DNA from: Paenibacillus_D sp047238105
GTDB lineage: Bacteria; Bacillota; Bacilli; Paenibacillales; Paenibacillaceae
Reading direction: 5' to 3'
DNA: 64,000 nucleotides
NCBI RefSeq assembly: GCF_047238105.1
Contig: NZ_JBDFMD010000001.1
Span: forward strand, 6,572,001-6,636,000
Within the stretch, counting starts at the first letter, position 1. Every line of letters starts with the position of its first letter. The position numbers and the translations under genes are program-made. Of this stretch, positions 16,262-24,140 are shown piece after piece. The notes below the pieces were generated by a model. The model saw nothing but the letters and a program-made list of their open reading frames with translations, made no database searches and was not told the DNA's origin.

Positions 16262-17047
16262 GTGGAGTATGAATGGATAGGAAGTAATGAACCTTATCTC
16301 GATCAGATACTGGTGAAAACATTAAATGATAATTTACATATTGGTTGTTTTGGTGGCAGCACAACACATGGAGCAACCAAGAATGAGGATGCACTGTTTG
16401 TTTTGCAAGATGAACATCGATCCTGGACATTTACAGCATTATTGGACTCTCACAAGAGTTCACACAGCGCAGAGCTCATCACTTCTTTAATCAGAGATAA
16501 TAAAGAGAAGCTTGTCTCATTGTGTATTTCAGATGATGTTTTTTCGAAGCTAGACTCTTACTTTATTTCTCTTTTTTCTGATGAGATGTTTAAGGAAAGA
16601 TGTAGGGGTATCGAGGGAGAAACCTTATGTATATTATGTTTTCAACGGGGACCGTTCTTATGGTGGTTTTCTATTGGTGATTGTATGGCCTTCTTGTTTC
16701 ATTCAGAATTGGCATATTTCAAACAATATGGACTAAATCAGAGACAATTTTATGAATGGATCGGTCAATCTAACACGTTTGATTTGCCGGTTCCTTGTTA
16801 TACAATTGGCAGAAGACAATTAAGACAGGGTAGAAACCGAATTGTATTAACAACCGATGGGATTTTTGATACAGAAGACCGGTATTTCCAAGACTATTCG
16901 AATCTATATAATATATTAATGAATGATAACCCATTAGAACAGAATATTGAGCAGATCTTAACCTATTTGAGTGACGTAAGGGACAGTACATCGTTAATAT
17001 GTTGGGAGTACAATAACGATGAACAAGGATTAAATCCTTCAGATTAA
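16262..17047 (+). CDS. PP2C-type protein phosphatase, cassette 5
   Basis: Metal-dependent Ser/Thr phosphatase fold, 261 residues from a GTG six bases after GGGGGTG. PP2C metal-site and fold motifs are in order: NED at 41-43, LDSHKSS at 61-67 (in place of DGHGG), GET at 119-121, SIGDCMAF at 137-144, TTDGIFD at 197-203, and DSTSLICWE at 241-249 (in place of DNxT). Key aspartates D43, D62, D200-region and D241 appear kept, but the second motif is altered. Free PP2C proteins as integron cargo are unusual; a signalling or defence role is possible but unproven. Confidence 0.78.
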   Translation: MEYEWIGSNEPYLDQILVKTLNDNLHIGCFGGSTTHGATKNEDALFVLQDEHRSWTFTALLDSHKSSHSAELITSLIRDNKEKLVSLCISDDVFSKLDSYFISLFSDEMFKERCRGIEGETLCILCFQRGPFLWWFSIGDCMAFLFHSELAYFKQYGLNQRQFYEWIGQSNTFDLPVPCYTIGRRQLRQGRNRIVLTTDGIFDTEDRYFQDYSNLYNILMNDNPLEQNIEQILTYLSDVRDSTSLICWEYNNDEQGLNPSD

Positions 17048-17067
17048 TCGAAGAAGATTGCAACTTC

Positions 17068-17246
17068 ACCTAACACCGCATTCACGCTGCGGGGCTGTCG
17101 CCCCTGGGTCCGCCAGAGGGTTTTCGAAGAAGTGAGTCAGGCGGACAACCCTGCGAGGCTAAGTCTGGCGACCCGGCGTGGCGATTGCTTCGCTAATCGT
17201 CCAGGCTACTTAAGCCTTTCGGGCTCGTGAACACAAAACGTTATCT
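17068..17246 (+). repeat. attC5
   Basis: R'' ACCTAAC, matching its cassette start GTTAGGT; R' GTTATCT; 179 bp. Cassette 5 = 16219-17240. Confidence 0.88.
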
Positions 17247-18047
17247 GAAACCTAGGCAAAATCTGATTAAGCTAAGGAGGTTGATGCAATGAAGATCGAA
17301 GAGCGATTTGAACCATTTCCAGTACTGAATTCTAGCAGAACCATATTAAGACCAATTACATATTCAGATCTTGAAGACATTGCTAGTTACTGTACTAATC
17401 CTGAGGTTTCCGAATATACCGTATGGGATGTGCACCAAAGTATAGAGGATACCAAAGCATTTATTGATTTTGTACATCAGCGCTATGAGACACAGAAAGT
17501 TGGTCCATGGGGAATTGAACTGAAAGAAACCAGTAAGATAATCGGCAGTTGCAGTTTTGTGTCATGGGATAACAAGAATCGACGAGCTGAATTGGGATAT
17601 GTATTATCTAAAGAATATTGGAATCAAGGCATTATGACAGAAGTCATACATAAGATCATTGAATTTGGTTTTAAAAAGCTTGAATTAGTTAGAATAGAGG
17701 CTCGATGCATCAAGAATAACATTGGATCTGCAAGAGTGATGGAGAAAACTGGGATGAAACTAGAAGGCATCTTAAGAAAACATATATGGGCAAAGAATGA
17801 TTATCAGGATTTAAAAATGTATTCAATAATAAGAGATGAGTTTGTGGGTTGATCAAGGAAGGCCCAGGCATCAGATAACACAACATTCACGCGGCGGGCA
17901 TTCGCCCTTGGTCCGGCAGGAGTGAAGAAGCGAGGAAGCGGAGTCAGCCGGACAACCCTGCGAGGCTAAGTCTGGCGACCCGGCGTGACGATCGCTTCGC
18001 TAATCGTCCAAGCTACTTATGCCTCTCAGATTCGTGAATCCAAAACG
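17241..18047 (+). repeat. Cassette 6: second copy of the 807-bp cassette
   Basis: Same as 13068-13874 by direct reading. Here it is flanked by attC5 on the left instead of attI, and by cassette 7 on the right. Confidence 0.93.
17289..17852 (+). CDS. GNAT acetyltransferase, cassette 6 (duplicate of cassette 1)
   Basis: The 187-residue product reads the same as that of 13116-13679, with the same AAGGAGG ribosome site. The absence of differences points to a recent copy event or ongoing exchange between the copies. Function as for the first copy: acetyl-CoA-dependent N-acetyltransferase of the RimL branch, substrate unknown. Confidence 0.9.
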   Translation: MKIEERFEPFPVLNSSRTILRPITYSDLEDIASYCTNPEVSEYTVWDVHQSIEDTKAFIDFVHQRYETQKVGPWGIELKETSKIIGSCSFVSWDNKNRRAELGYVLSKEYWNQGIMTEVIHKIIEFGFKKLELVRIEARCIKNNIGSARVMEKTGMKLEGILRKHIWAKNDYQDLKMYSIIRDEFVG

Positions 18048-18053
18048 TTAGCA
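17873..18053 (+). repeat. attC6
   Basis: R'' AGATAAC, R' GTTAGCA; 181 bp; apart from the R' bases supplied by the next cassette it equals attC1. Confidence 0.88.
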
Positions 18054-18094
18054 GAAATTACCGATATTAATCAACATTTTGAGGAGATTTATTT

Positions 18095-19135
18095 ATGTAC
18101 AATAGTAAAAAATATGAAATGAGTGAAAAGGCATTTTTAGATATTTGGAACAAGTACAACAGACCTGATGTGCTTTATGGAAATGACGAGAGTTTTAAAT
18201 TCTTAAAAGATTTATTTGATAATACTGATGGACTGTTCATTATTGATCATTTTTCTTACTATAATTATGACAACCTTTGTGCAATAGAATATAGAGATGA
18301 TTTTATTCATTTAGTATGGAGAGATTTCGTAAAGAACCCGCCACCTCGTGGTTTTGAGGACATGACCTTTGAAATATTTAGTGCACATTATATTTTCTCA
18401 CTTTGTAATATTCAAGAAATTAAATTCATTAATTTAAAAGGGCATTTATACATTCTGGTAATGCCGACAGTTGCAAAGGTTAAAGAAGTAAAGAAGTACT
18501 TAGAGATCAGTCATTTAAATGAGAAAATGGTAAATGTTAAAGAAAATTTGGATGAGCTCTATACAACAATAAGGTATTTGAAGAATGATACTATTCACGA
18601 ATGTATTTTGCACAATTTGCCGTTCTATAGTTTTTTATTACAACCTAAAGAAAAAGCCCGTGGTGCTGGATTTTCAAAAATTATTCTAATGTATGCAACC
18701 ATGGACCACGTTAATAGTAGACTTCAAAAGGTGAAGTTAAAAATAAATCGGATTAATGAAAACGATAATGATGAAATTAGAGCGCGAGGAAATACAATTA
18801 GAACTATTTTAGAGTCATTAATAAAATATTATAGTATTTATTATAGTTACTCCTTACCGGAAGATCACTATGGAAATAATGTATTAGGTAAATTAAAGAA
18901 GAATCTTAAAAATGACTCCTTGATGAGCATATATTTGCAACAAGATATGATAGATCTGGCAAATGATTTTTCACACGACACAGGGTATGTAAGGAATAAA
19001 AAGCAACTATTAGAGTTATTTAATTTTGCAGAGATGATCTTAGCTAAAATAATTGAAAAGATGAAAAATGAGGAACAAGAAAATGACAATAATGATGAAA
19101 GTAATAAAGATTTGAATTTCAATGTGATGGATTAG
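18095..19135 (+). CDS. Unknown protein with helical C-terminal half, cassette 7
   Basis: 346 residues, very AT-rich, not recognised. The N-terminal part (about 1-150) looks alpha/beta. The C-terminal part is helical (IRTILESLIKYYSIYYSYS, then MIDLANDFSHDTGYVRNKKQ) and recalls HEPN-like C-terminal modules seen in abortive-infection or other defence proteins; this is only a resemblance. It ends in an Asn/Glu/Asp-rich tail. GAGGAG precedes the ATG. Longest cassette of the array (18048-19318). Confidence 0.75.
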   Translation: MYNSKKYEMSEKAFLDIWNKYNRPDVLYGNDESFKFLKDLFDNTDGLFIIDHFSYYNYDNLCAIEYRDDFIHLVWRDFVKNPPPRGFEDMTFEIFSAHYIFSLCNIQEIKFINLKGHLYILVMPTVAKVKEVKKYLEISHLNEKMVNVKENLDELYTTIRYLKNDTIHECILHNLPFYSFLLQPKEKARGAGFSKIILMYATMDHVNSRLQKVKLKINRINENDNDEIRARGNTIRTILESLIKYYSIYYSYSLPEDHYGNNVLGKLKKNLKNDSLMSIYLQQDMIDLANDFSHDTGYVRNKKQLLELFNFAEMILAKIIEKMKNEEQENDNNDESNKDLNFNVMD

Positions 19136-19176
19136 AAGAATATTCCTTAAAGTATCTCGAAGAGGTCGGTAACATC

Positions 19177-19324
19177 TGCTAACATTGCATCTACGCTTCG
19201 GGGCATTCGCCCCTTGGTTGTCAGCGGTTATACACATAGAAGTATACTCAGACAACACACGCCCCGCCCTAAGATTAGAGCTATCTAATGCCGGGGCGCG
19301 TCGTAGATGCGAGGAACGTTAGGC
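19177..19324 (+). repeat. attC7
   Basis: R'' TGCTAAC, matching its cassette start GTTAGCA; R' GTTAGGC; 148 bp. The centre has GCCCCGCCCT / GCCGGGGCG arms. Confidence 0.86.
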
Positions 19325-19359
19325 GAAATTTCTTAAATTCAATATTGGAAGTGATTTCT

Positions 19360-19893
19360 ATGAAGTTAGATGAAAGTGTTCACTTAAGTTCCTACCGCGA
19401 GGATTGGATAGATATATTTAATGAAGCTAAACTACAGTTGTCCTATGCATTCTTAGATAATGCGATAGAAATTGAACATATTGGAAGTACATCAATTAGA
19501 GGCATGGTCACTAAACCAATAATCGATATTATGGTTGGGCTAAAGGCTTTAAAAATTGATGAATTTCAAGAGAGGTATCTTGTAAAATTAGGCTATGAGG
19601 GATTCGGAGAAGCTGGTGTCCCAGGTCGATTATACTATCGAAAACGGAATAATAAAGATATTAACTTGCAAATAACTATTTGGGGCTCTCAGCTCTGGAA
19701 TGATAATTTGTTATTTCGAGATTACTTGAGAAGTCATCCTGATGAGGCAAGTCATTATTCAAAAGTTAAACAATTAACAATTAATAAGGGAATTGATACT
19801 CTATTGAAGTATTCAGACGAGAAGTCTAAAGTAATACAGGAAATAATGAATAATGCTCGTGAGTGGAATCGAAGAGGAAGAAACTTCGCCTAA
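19360..19893 (+). CDS. GrpB/UPF0157 family protein, cassette 8
   Basis: Nucleotidyltransferase-fold protein of the GrpB (UPF0157) family, 177 residues. The hallmark HIGSTSIRGMVTKPIIDIM (G-S-T-S/A, then K-P-I-x-D) is intact near 40-58. Family function is unclear; the fold resembles nucleotidyltransferases. The ATG at 19360 has GGAAGTG seven bases upstream; the frame is also open into attC7, but that part is not cassette coding sequence. The stop TAA lies in R'' of attC8 (GCCTAAC). A broken GrpB gene is also present at 32498-32822. Confidence 0.88.
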   Translation: MKLDESVHLSSYREDWIDIFNEAKLQLSYAFLDNAIEIEHIGSTSIRGMVTKPIIDIMVGLKALKIDEFQERYLVKLGYEGFGEAGVPGRLYYRKRNNKDINLQITIWGSQLWNDNLLFRDYLRSHPDEASHYSKVKQLTINKGIDTLLKYSDEKSKVIQEIMNNAREWNRRGRNFA

Positions 19894-20114
19894 CACCGCA
19901 TTCAGGCGGCGAGCCGGACTCCGTCCGTCTCTTGGTCCGCCCCGAATTAGAAGAGAATTCATAACGTAGCTTACTCGAGGATGCATTTTCTGATCGAAGC
20001 ATATTCAAGCAAGGAAGTATCTCAGCGGACACACCCGCACCACCTAACCGCATCGCGGCCGTTCCCTTCGGTCACTTAAGTCGGTGAGGGTTCGTGAATG
20101 CAAGAACGTTAGGT
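19888..20114 (+). repeat. attC8
   Basis: R'' GCCTAAC, matching its cassette start GTTAGGC; R' GTTAGGT; 227 bp, the longest attC here, with an enlarged AT-rich centre. Cassette 8 = 19319-20108. Confidence 0.86.
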
Positions 20115-20160
20115 GAAATTAATGCAAGTGCTATAAAAATCTGTCGATCGGAGAACCAAT

Positions 20161-20679
20161 ATGATCTTAAGAACAGAAGAAACTAAAGATTATCAAGACG
20201 TGTATACTCTGAACTACAAGGCTTTCGGTGGAAGAGATGATGAATCCAGATTAATTGAACGTATCAGATCATCAGAGTTTTTTGTGCCTGAATTGTCTAT
20301 TGTTGCAGAATTGGATGGTAAGATCGCAGGTCATATTTTATTCAGTAAGGCTAATGTAATTGATGATGAGAAGAATCATGAAGTGATTGTTCTGGCTCCG
20401 GTAGCAGTCGAACCGGGGTTACAGAGGAAAGGAATAGGAAGCAAGTTGATTCAAGAAGGTTTATATCGATGTAAGGGGCTTGGGTATGGTGTTGTTTTAT
20501 TGATTGGTCATCCTGAATATTATCTTAAATTCGGTTTTAAACCAGCAAGGCAATTTGAATTCGAGCTCCGGCAATTCGAAGTACCAGATGATGTGTTTAT
20601 GGTATGTGAGATATATGAAGGAGTATTGAGATCGACCAAGGGAGAATTAATATATCCAGAAGCTTTTATTACGGGCTAA
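20161..20679 (+). CDS. GNAT acetyltransferase, YhbS-like, cassette 9
   Basis: 172 residues. Acetyl-CoA binding region: APVAVEPGLQRKGIGSKLIQ (V..x..Q-R-x-G-I-G), followed by GYGVVLLIGHPEYYLKFGFKPA, which is characteristic of the YhbS branch of N-acetyltransferases. ATG with GGAG upstream. Sole gene of cassette 9 (20109-20881). Unrelated in detail to the cassette 1/6 acetyltransferase. Substrate unknown. Confidence 0.88.
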   Translation: MILRTEETKDYQDVYTLNYKAFGGRDDESRLIERIRSSEFFVPELSIVAELDGKIAGHILFSKANVIDDEKNHEVIVLAPVAVEPGLQRKGIGSKLIQEGLYRCKGLGYGVVLLIGHPEYYLKFGFKPARQFEFELRQFEVPDDVFMVCEIYEGVLRSTKGELIYPEAFITG

Positions 20680-20700
20680 TTCAAAGATGGCATTAACATC

Positions 20701-20887
20701 ACCAAACATCATGTTCACGCATCGTCGCTGTTGCTCCTCGGTCCAACAGGAGGTAAGAAGCGAGGAAGCAGATTCAACTGGACAACCCTGCAAGGCTAAG
20801 TGGCGGAGCCACCCGGCCAGAATCAATCGCTGCGCTGATTGATCGGTAGCTTAAGCCTTTCGGGCTCGTGAACACAAAACGTTATAA
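20701..20887 (+). repeat. attC9
   Basis: R'' ACCAAAC, one mismatch to the complement of its cassette start GTTAGGT; R' GTTATAA; 187 bp. Inner arms CTGCAAGGCTAAG / CTTAAGCCTTTCGGG. Confidence 0.83.
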
Positions 20888-20913
20888 GAAGTCGGCGAAA
20901 GGACAAAAAACAT

Positions 20914-21831
20914 ATGAATCATTACTCTGAACGAATGAATGCTGTAACTAAATACATTGAAGAGAATATATCAAAGAAGATAAGCCTTGAAGAGCTTGCT
21001 GAAATTTCACACTTTTCTAAGTATCACTTTTCTAGAGTTTTTTCTTCGGTTGTTGGGATGACTCCATATGCTTTTTTAAATAATAGAAGATTGGTCAAGT
21101 CGGTAGAATATTTAGTAAATACGGATAAGACCGTTCTGGAAATATCTATATTATGTGGATTTGATTCTGTATCTAATTTTAACCAAGCTTTTAAAAAGCT
21201 TTACAATAATACTCCTAGTGATGTTAGAAGAAATCATGATGAATTAAGCAATATTTCATTAGATAATAGCAACAATTGCGAAGAACCAGAACAACCTTAT
21301 CGTTATTCTGAAAGTGGGAATAAAAATCACTTTCTGAGGAGGATATGGGAAATGAATATTACAATTAAAGAGTTGCCAGATTACGAGGTTGCTTATGTAA
21401 GGCACATTGGAAGTTATCTTGAAACCCATAAAGCATGGGGGAAGTTGGGTGAGTGGGCAGCTAAAAACCATCTATTCCCTTTGCAACACATATATATTGG
21501 GATTTCTCATGATGACACAAGTGTTACAGACGAGTATTCATGTAGGTATGATGCTTGCATAACAATTAAGGATGATTTCATTAAAGAAAATGATCAAGAT
21601 ATTAAGTATAAAACCTTAACTGGTGGTCTCTATGCATTATATCAGTTTTATGACACAATTGATAAATTCGCAATCGCATACCAGATTGTTTATGGACAAT
21701 GGTTGCCAAATAGCGATTATGATCCTGACGACAAACATTGTCTGGAGTTTTGCATGAATAATCCATTCGAAGATCCAGAAGGGAAGGCAAAGGTTGATTT
21801 ATATATACCCATAAAGAAGAGAGTATTTTGA
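20914..21831 (+). CDS. AraC-family regulator with GyrI-like effector domain, cassette 10
   Basis: Transcription regulator, 305 residues. Two helix-turn-helix motifs fill residues 1-110 (ISLEELAEISHFSKYHFSRV; VLEISILCGFDSVSNFNQAF with PSDVRR). From about 148 a GyrI/SOUL-like small-molecule domain follows (YEVAYVRHIGSYLETHKAW ... CLEFCMNNPFEDPEGKAKVDLYIPI). Such proteins sense small compounds and switch nearby or distant genes. Regulators are found as integron cargo only now and then. Targets unknown; no neighbour is an obvious partner. Confidence 0.89.
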   Translation: MNHYSERMNAVTKYIEENISKKISLEELAEISHFSKYHFSRVFSSVVGMTPYAFLNNRRLVKSVEYLVNTDKTVLEISILCGFDSVSNFNQAFKKLYNNTPSDVRRNHDELSNISLDNSNNCEEPEQPYRYSESGNKNHFLRRIWEMNITIKELPDYEVAYVRHIGSYLETHKAWGKLGEWAAKNHLFPLQHIYIGISHDDTSVTDEYSCRYDACITIKDDFIKENDQDIKYKTLTGGLYALYQFYDTIDKFAIAYQIVYGQWLPNSDYDPDDKHCLEFCMNNPFEDPEGKAKVDLYIPIKKRVF

Positions 21832-21858
21832 GAGTAAACTCGAAGAAGTCCCGACATC

Positions 21859-22005
21859 CTATAACACCACATTCACGCTGCGGGGCTGTCGCCCCTTGGT
21901 CCGCCAGAGGGTTTTCGAAGAAGTGAGTCAGGCGGACAACCCTGCACCGGCTAAGGTAGGAGCTATCTAAGCCAGTGAGGGTTCGTGAATGCCTGAACGT
22001 TATCC
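21859..22005 (+). repeat. attC10
   Basis: R'' CTATAAC, one mismatch to the complement of its cassette start GTTATAA; R' GTTATCC; 147 bp. Cassette 10 = 20882-21999. Confidence 0.84.
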
Positions 22006-22040
22006 GAAACCGCCAAAGCTGCTAAACCATCTGAAAGAAG

Positions 22041-22415
22041 ATGATGAAATTGAAGAAACTTACGATTCTCTTATGTTTACTTTCGATAATCTCGATTTCT
22101 GGTTGTGGAAACCCCAAAATAAGCACGGGAACTAATTCTAGTGCCGATTGGGCATATAGTTTTGTCATTTGGAATGATGACATTTATGAAATAACTGACG
22201 AAAAAATCGATCAAGACCAGATTGGTAAAGAGCTAGGTGAGATAAAACAATTCTCAGATACTGAAGGAATCTATGACAATGGTTTTTCGAATAGGTATCC
22301 CCCTGGAACAAAGCTATACTCAATTAAGGGCGTAGAATTATCTGAATATATAGCTATACGAAACGAAGATGATTCATATATCAAAGCAATAGATCAAGGA
22401 AAGTACGGAGGATAA
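22041..22415 (+). CDS. Small lipoprotein, cassette 11
   Basis: 124 residues with a lipoprotein signal peptide (KKLTILLCLLSIISISGCG, lipobox cysteine at 22). The mature part is short and acidic (WAYSFVIWNDDIYEITDEKI, IAIRNEDDSYIKA) and is like small lipoproteins of unknown role in Bacillota. Expected on the outer face of the membrane. Sole gene of cassette 11 (22000-22610). Confidence 0.8.
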   Translation: MMKLKKLTILLCLLSIISISGCGNPKISTGTNSSADWAYSFVIWNDDIYEITDEKIDQDQIGKELGEIKQFSDTEGIYDNGFSNRYPPGTKLYSIKGVELSEYIAIRNEDDSYIKAIDQGKYGG

Positions 22416-22454
22416 GAGTCTAAATATTTTTTGGGAGTATCTCATGGTGGCATC

Positions 22455-22616
22455 TTCTAACAATGTGTTCACGCATCGGCGGACAAGCCGCCTCGGTCCC
22501 AGAAGATAAGTCGGTGAAGCGATTGCCGGGACACATCCGCACCACCTAACCGCATCGCGGCCGGCTGCTACGCAGCCTTAAGGTGGTGGGACGTCGTGAA
22601 CACGGAAACGTTATGT
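22455..22616 (+). repeat. attC11
   Basis: R'' TTCTAAC, R' GTTATGT; 162 bp. Unlike the others, R'' does not match the complement of its cassette start (GTTATCC), so this site may come from a different cassette or have mutated. Confidence 0.8.
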
Positions 22617-22639
22617 GAAATTCTATCAAGTGCTAATCG

Positions 22640-22839
22640 CAGGCTGTTGAAAAATGGCCGGAGAGGCACAGAATCGAATCTGGAGAAGCGCAGCTTATGC
22701 TTACGAAGTCGCTTTCTTGCAGAAAGCGTGTGAGTCCCCGGATTTCACCCCTAAAAAGGGTAAAAATCAAAGAAATCTGGGGACAACAGCGATCGGAAGA
22801 ACGATCCGTGACTGTAGGCTTTCTTTTGAGGGCAGCCTG
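22640..22839. repeat. MITE-like structured insertion in cassette 12
   Basis: About 200 bases bounded by CAGGCTG / CAGCCTG. Inside are a hairpin GCTTTC / GAAAGC (22711-22727) and a long stem GTCCCCGGATTTC / GAAATCTGGGGAC (22734-22784). More GC-rich than the cassette gene next to it. It looks like the short repetitive elements common in Paenibacillus genomes. No clear target-site duplication is seen, so the class is uncertain. Confidence 0.5.
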
Positions 22840-22877
22840 TTATATAAACATAAAAGTTTGTTACTGCAAAACGTGAG

Positions 22878-23492
22878 GTGGAAATTATCACCCCATATCG
22901 TGAGTTTGTCGCAAGTATTTCTGCTTTGGAATTTGAAAAGTATTGTGTAGAAATATTAAATGCGTATGCTGAAGCTGAAGCACTTAAAGACTTCAAAATA
23001 CTTCATAACCAAAAGGTTCGAACCAATGATGGAGAATACCAGATTGATATAGTCGCTGAGTTTGTGGCATTATCTGTGGACTTTAAAGTAATAGTTGAGT
23101 GCAAGCGTTATACAAGACCATTGGAACGTGAGAAGATTGTGGTTTTAGCTGACAAAGTCCGAAGTTTAGGTGCACATAAAGGGATATTAATCTCTACATC
23201 AGGTTTTCAAAGTGGCGCAACGGAATACGCAAAGAAACATGGAATTGCTCTTTTGCAAATATTTGATAAGTATGTAATGCATATTCAAAATTCGGTTAAC
23301 CCTATGACAGATCAAATACTCATTGAATTTATTAAACGATCTCCTGAATTTTACGCATATCAATTGGGAACAAGAATGAGTGATTTTCCTGACAAACAAA
23401 TATACCCCTCAGAAACTATGATAATAGAAATCAAAGAGAAGATACTGAAGCAATATTACGTACAAGATAATAAGAAGGATTCTACTTCATAA
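22878..23492 (+). CDS. Mrr-like restriction endonuclease-fold protein, cassette 12
   Basis: 204 residues. PD-(D/E)xK nuclease core: YQIDIVAEF (D), then VIVECKRYT (E-x-K) and ISTSGFQSGATEYAKKHGIAL, the usual Mrr_cat layout. Such proteins cut DNA, some of them only modified DNA. There is no partner methylase next to it. The start is taken as GTG 22878; its ribosome site is weak. Cassette 12 also carries a MITE-like element between its start and the gene. Confidence 0.82.
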   Translation: MEIITPYREFVASISALEFEKYCVEILNAYAEAEALKDFKILHNQKVRTNDGEYQIDIVAEFVALSVDFKVIVECKRYTRPLEREKIVVLADKVRSLGAHKGILISTSGFQSGATEYAKKHGIALLQIFDKYVMHIQNSVNPMTDQILIEFIKRSPEFYAYQLGTRMSDFPDKQIYPSETMIIEIKEKILKQYYVQDNKKDSTS

Positions 23493-23553
23493 CAAAAATG
23501 CCACTCTCGTAATCAAGAGATTAGAGGGTTTCGCCTATAAGAGATAGAACTTC

Positions 23554-23682
23554 ACATAACACCGCATTCACGCTGAGGGGCTGTCGCTCCTTGGTCGGCC
23601 CGATGGTTTTCGAGGAAGCTGAATCAGGCGGACAACCCTGCATAGCCTAACTGCGTCGCGGCCGTTCCCTTCGGTCACTTAA
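23554..23682 (+). repeat. attC12, right end missing
   Basis: R'' ACATAAC matches its cassette start GTTATGT. The left arm and centre are normal up to CGGTCACTTAA, then the sequence leaves the attC pattern. No L'/R' follows. This is the end of array 1. Confidence 0.78.
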
Positions 23683-23767
23683 TTTCAATTCAGATTCCAG
23701 GCGAAACATTCTTTAATTAAGGGCGGTAAATTCAAAATTTATATCAAAGAAAATAACTGGGGACTTT

Positions 23768-24021
23768 TTCTCGCTTTCAGTTTTGACCGGCGTTATCCTG
23801 ACTTTATCCAGAGCGATCGGTGAGACTGCACCTTTGATTATGATCGACGCTCTGACATTTGTTGCCTTTCTCCCAGACCATCTGCTGGATCCGTTAACGG
23901 TCATGCCGATTCAAATCTACAACTGGGTATCCAAGCCTCAAGTTGAATTCCATCAGTTGGCGCAGCGGGGATTATCGTCCTTTTGACACTGCTGATTCTG
24001 ATGAAAAACGTAATATATTAG
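23768..24021 (+). pseudogene. pstA: Remnant of phosphate ABC transporter permease PstA, C-terminal end
   Basis: The segment codes for the last ~80 residues of PstA (SRAIGETAPLIM, then PIQIYNWVSKPQVEFHQLA), then needs a frame change near 23960 to continue as AAGIIVLLTLLILMKN to the TAG at 24021. The rest of the gene is absent. It directly follows the broken end of the cassette array, so a deletion probably joined the two. Confidence 0.8.
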
Positions 24022-24033
24022 TCCAGCTAAGTT

Positions 24034-24070
24034 AAGCTCCGTCCACAGCGACTGGAGCTTTTTATTTTTT
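24034..24070 (+). terminator. Terminator after the pstA remnant
   Basis: AAGCTCC / GGAGCTT stem followed by TTTATTTTTT. Confidence 0.75.
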
Positions 24071-24140
24071 ATCCAGACGAATAATAAAAGAAATATGACA
24101 GAAAATAGCCTTGATCCAACGAAAAAAGGGGTGGGGTGGG

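Larger units (their letters stand above)
11774..23682 (+). mobile_element. Integron-like platform 1: recombinase, attI-like site, 12 cassettes
   Basis: One tyrosine recombinase gene is followed by an attI-like site (G|TT at 13067|13068) and twelve tandem units. Each unit has one main gene and a 115-227 bp imperfect palindrome with attC features: it opens with R'' (…YAAC), closes with R' (GTTRRRY-like), has an ATTCACG-type inner L box paired with CGTGAAT, and a more GC-rich variable centre. In most units the first seven bases (with the preceding G) are the reverse complement of the unit's own R'', as expected if each unit once was a circle. Genes are visibly more AT-rich than the flanks. The last attC lacks its right end. 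Known of integrons: these are the defining parts. Inferred: that this recombinase acts on these sites. Confidence 0.88.
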
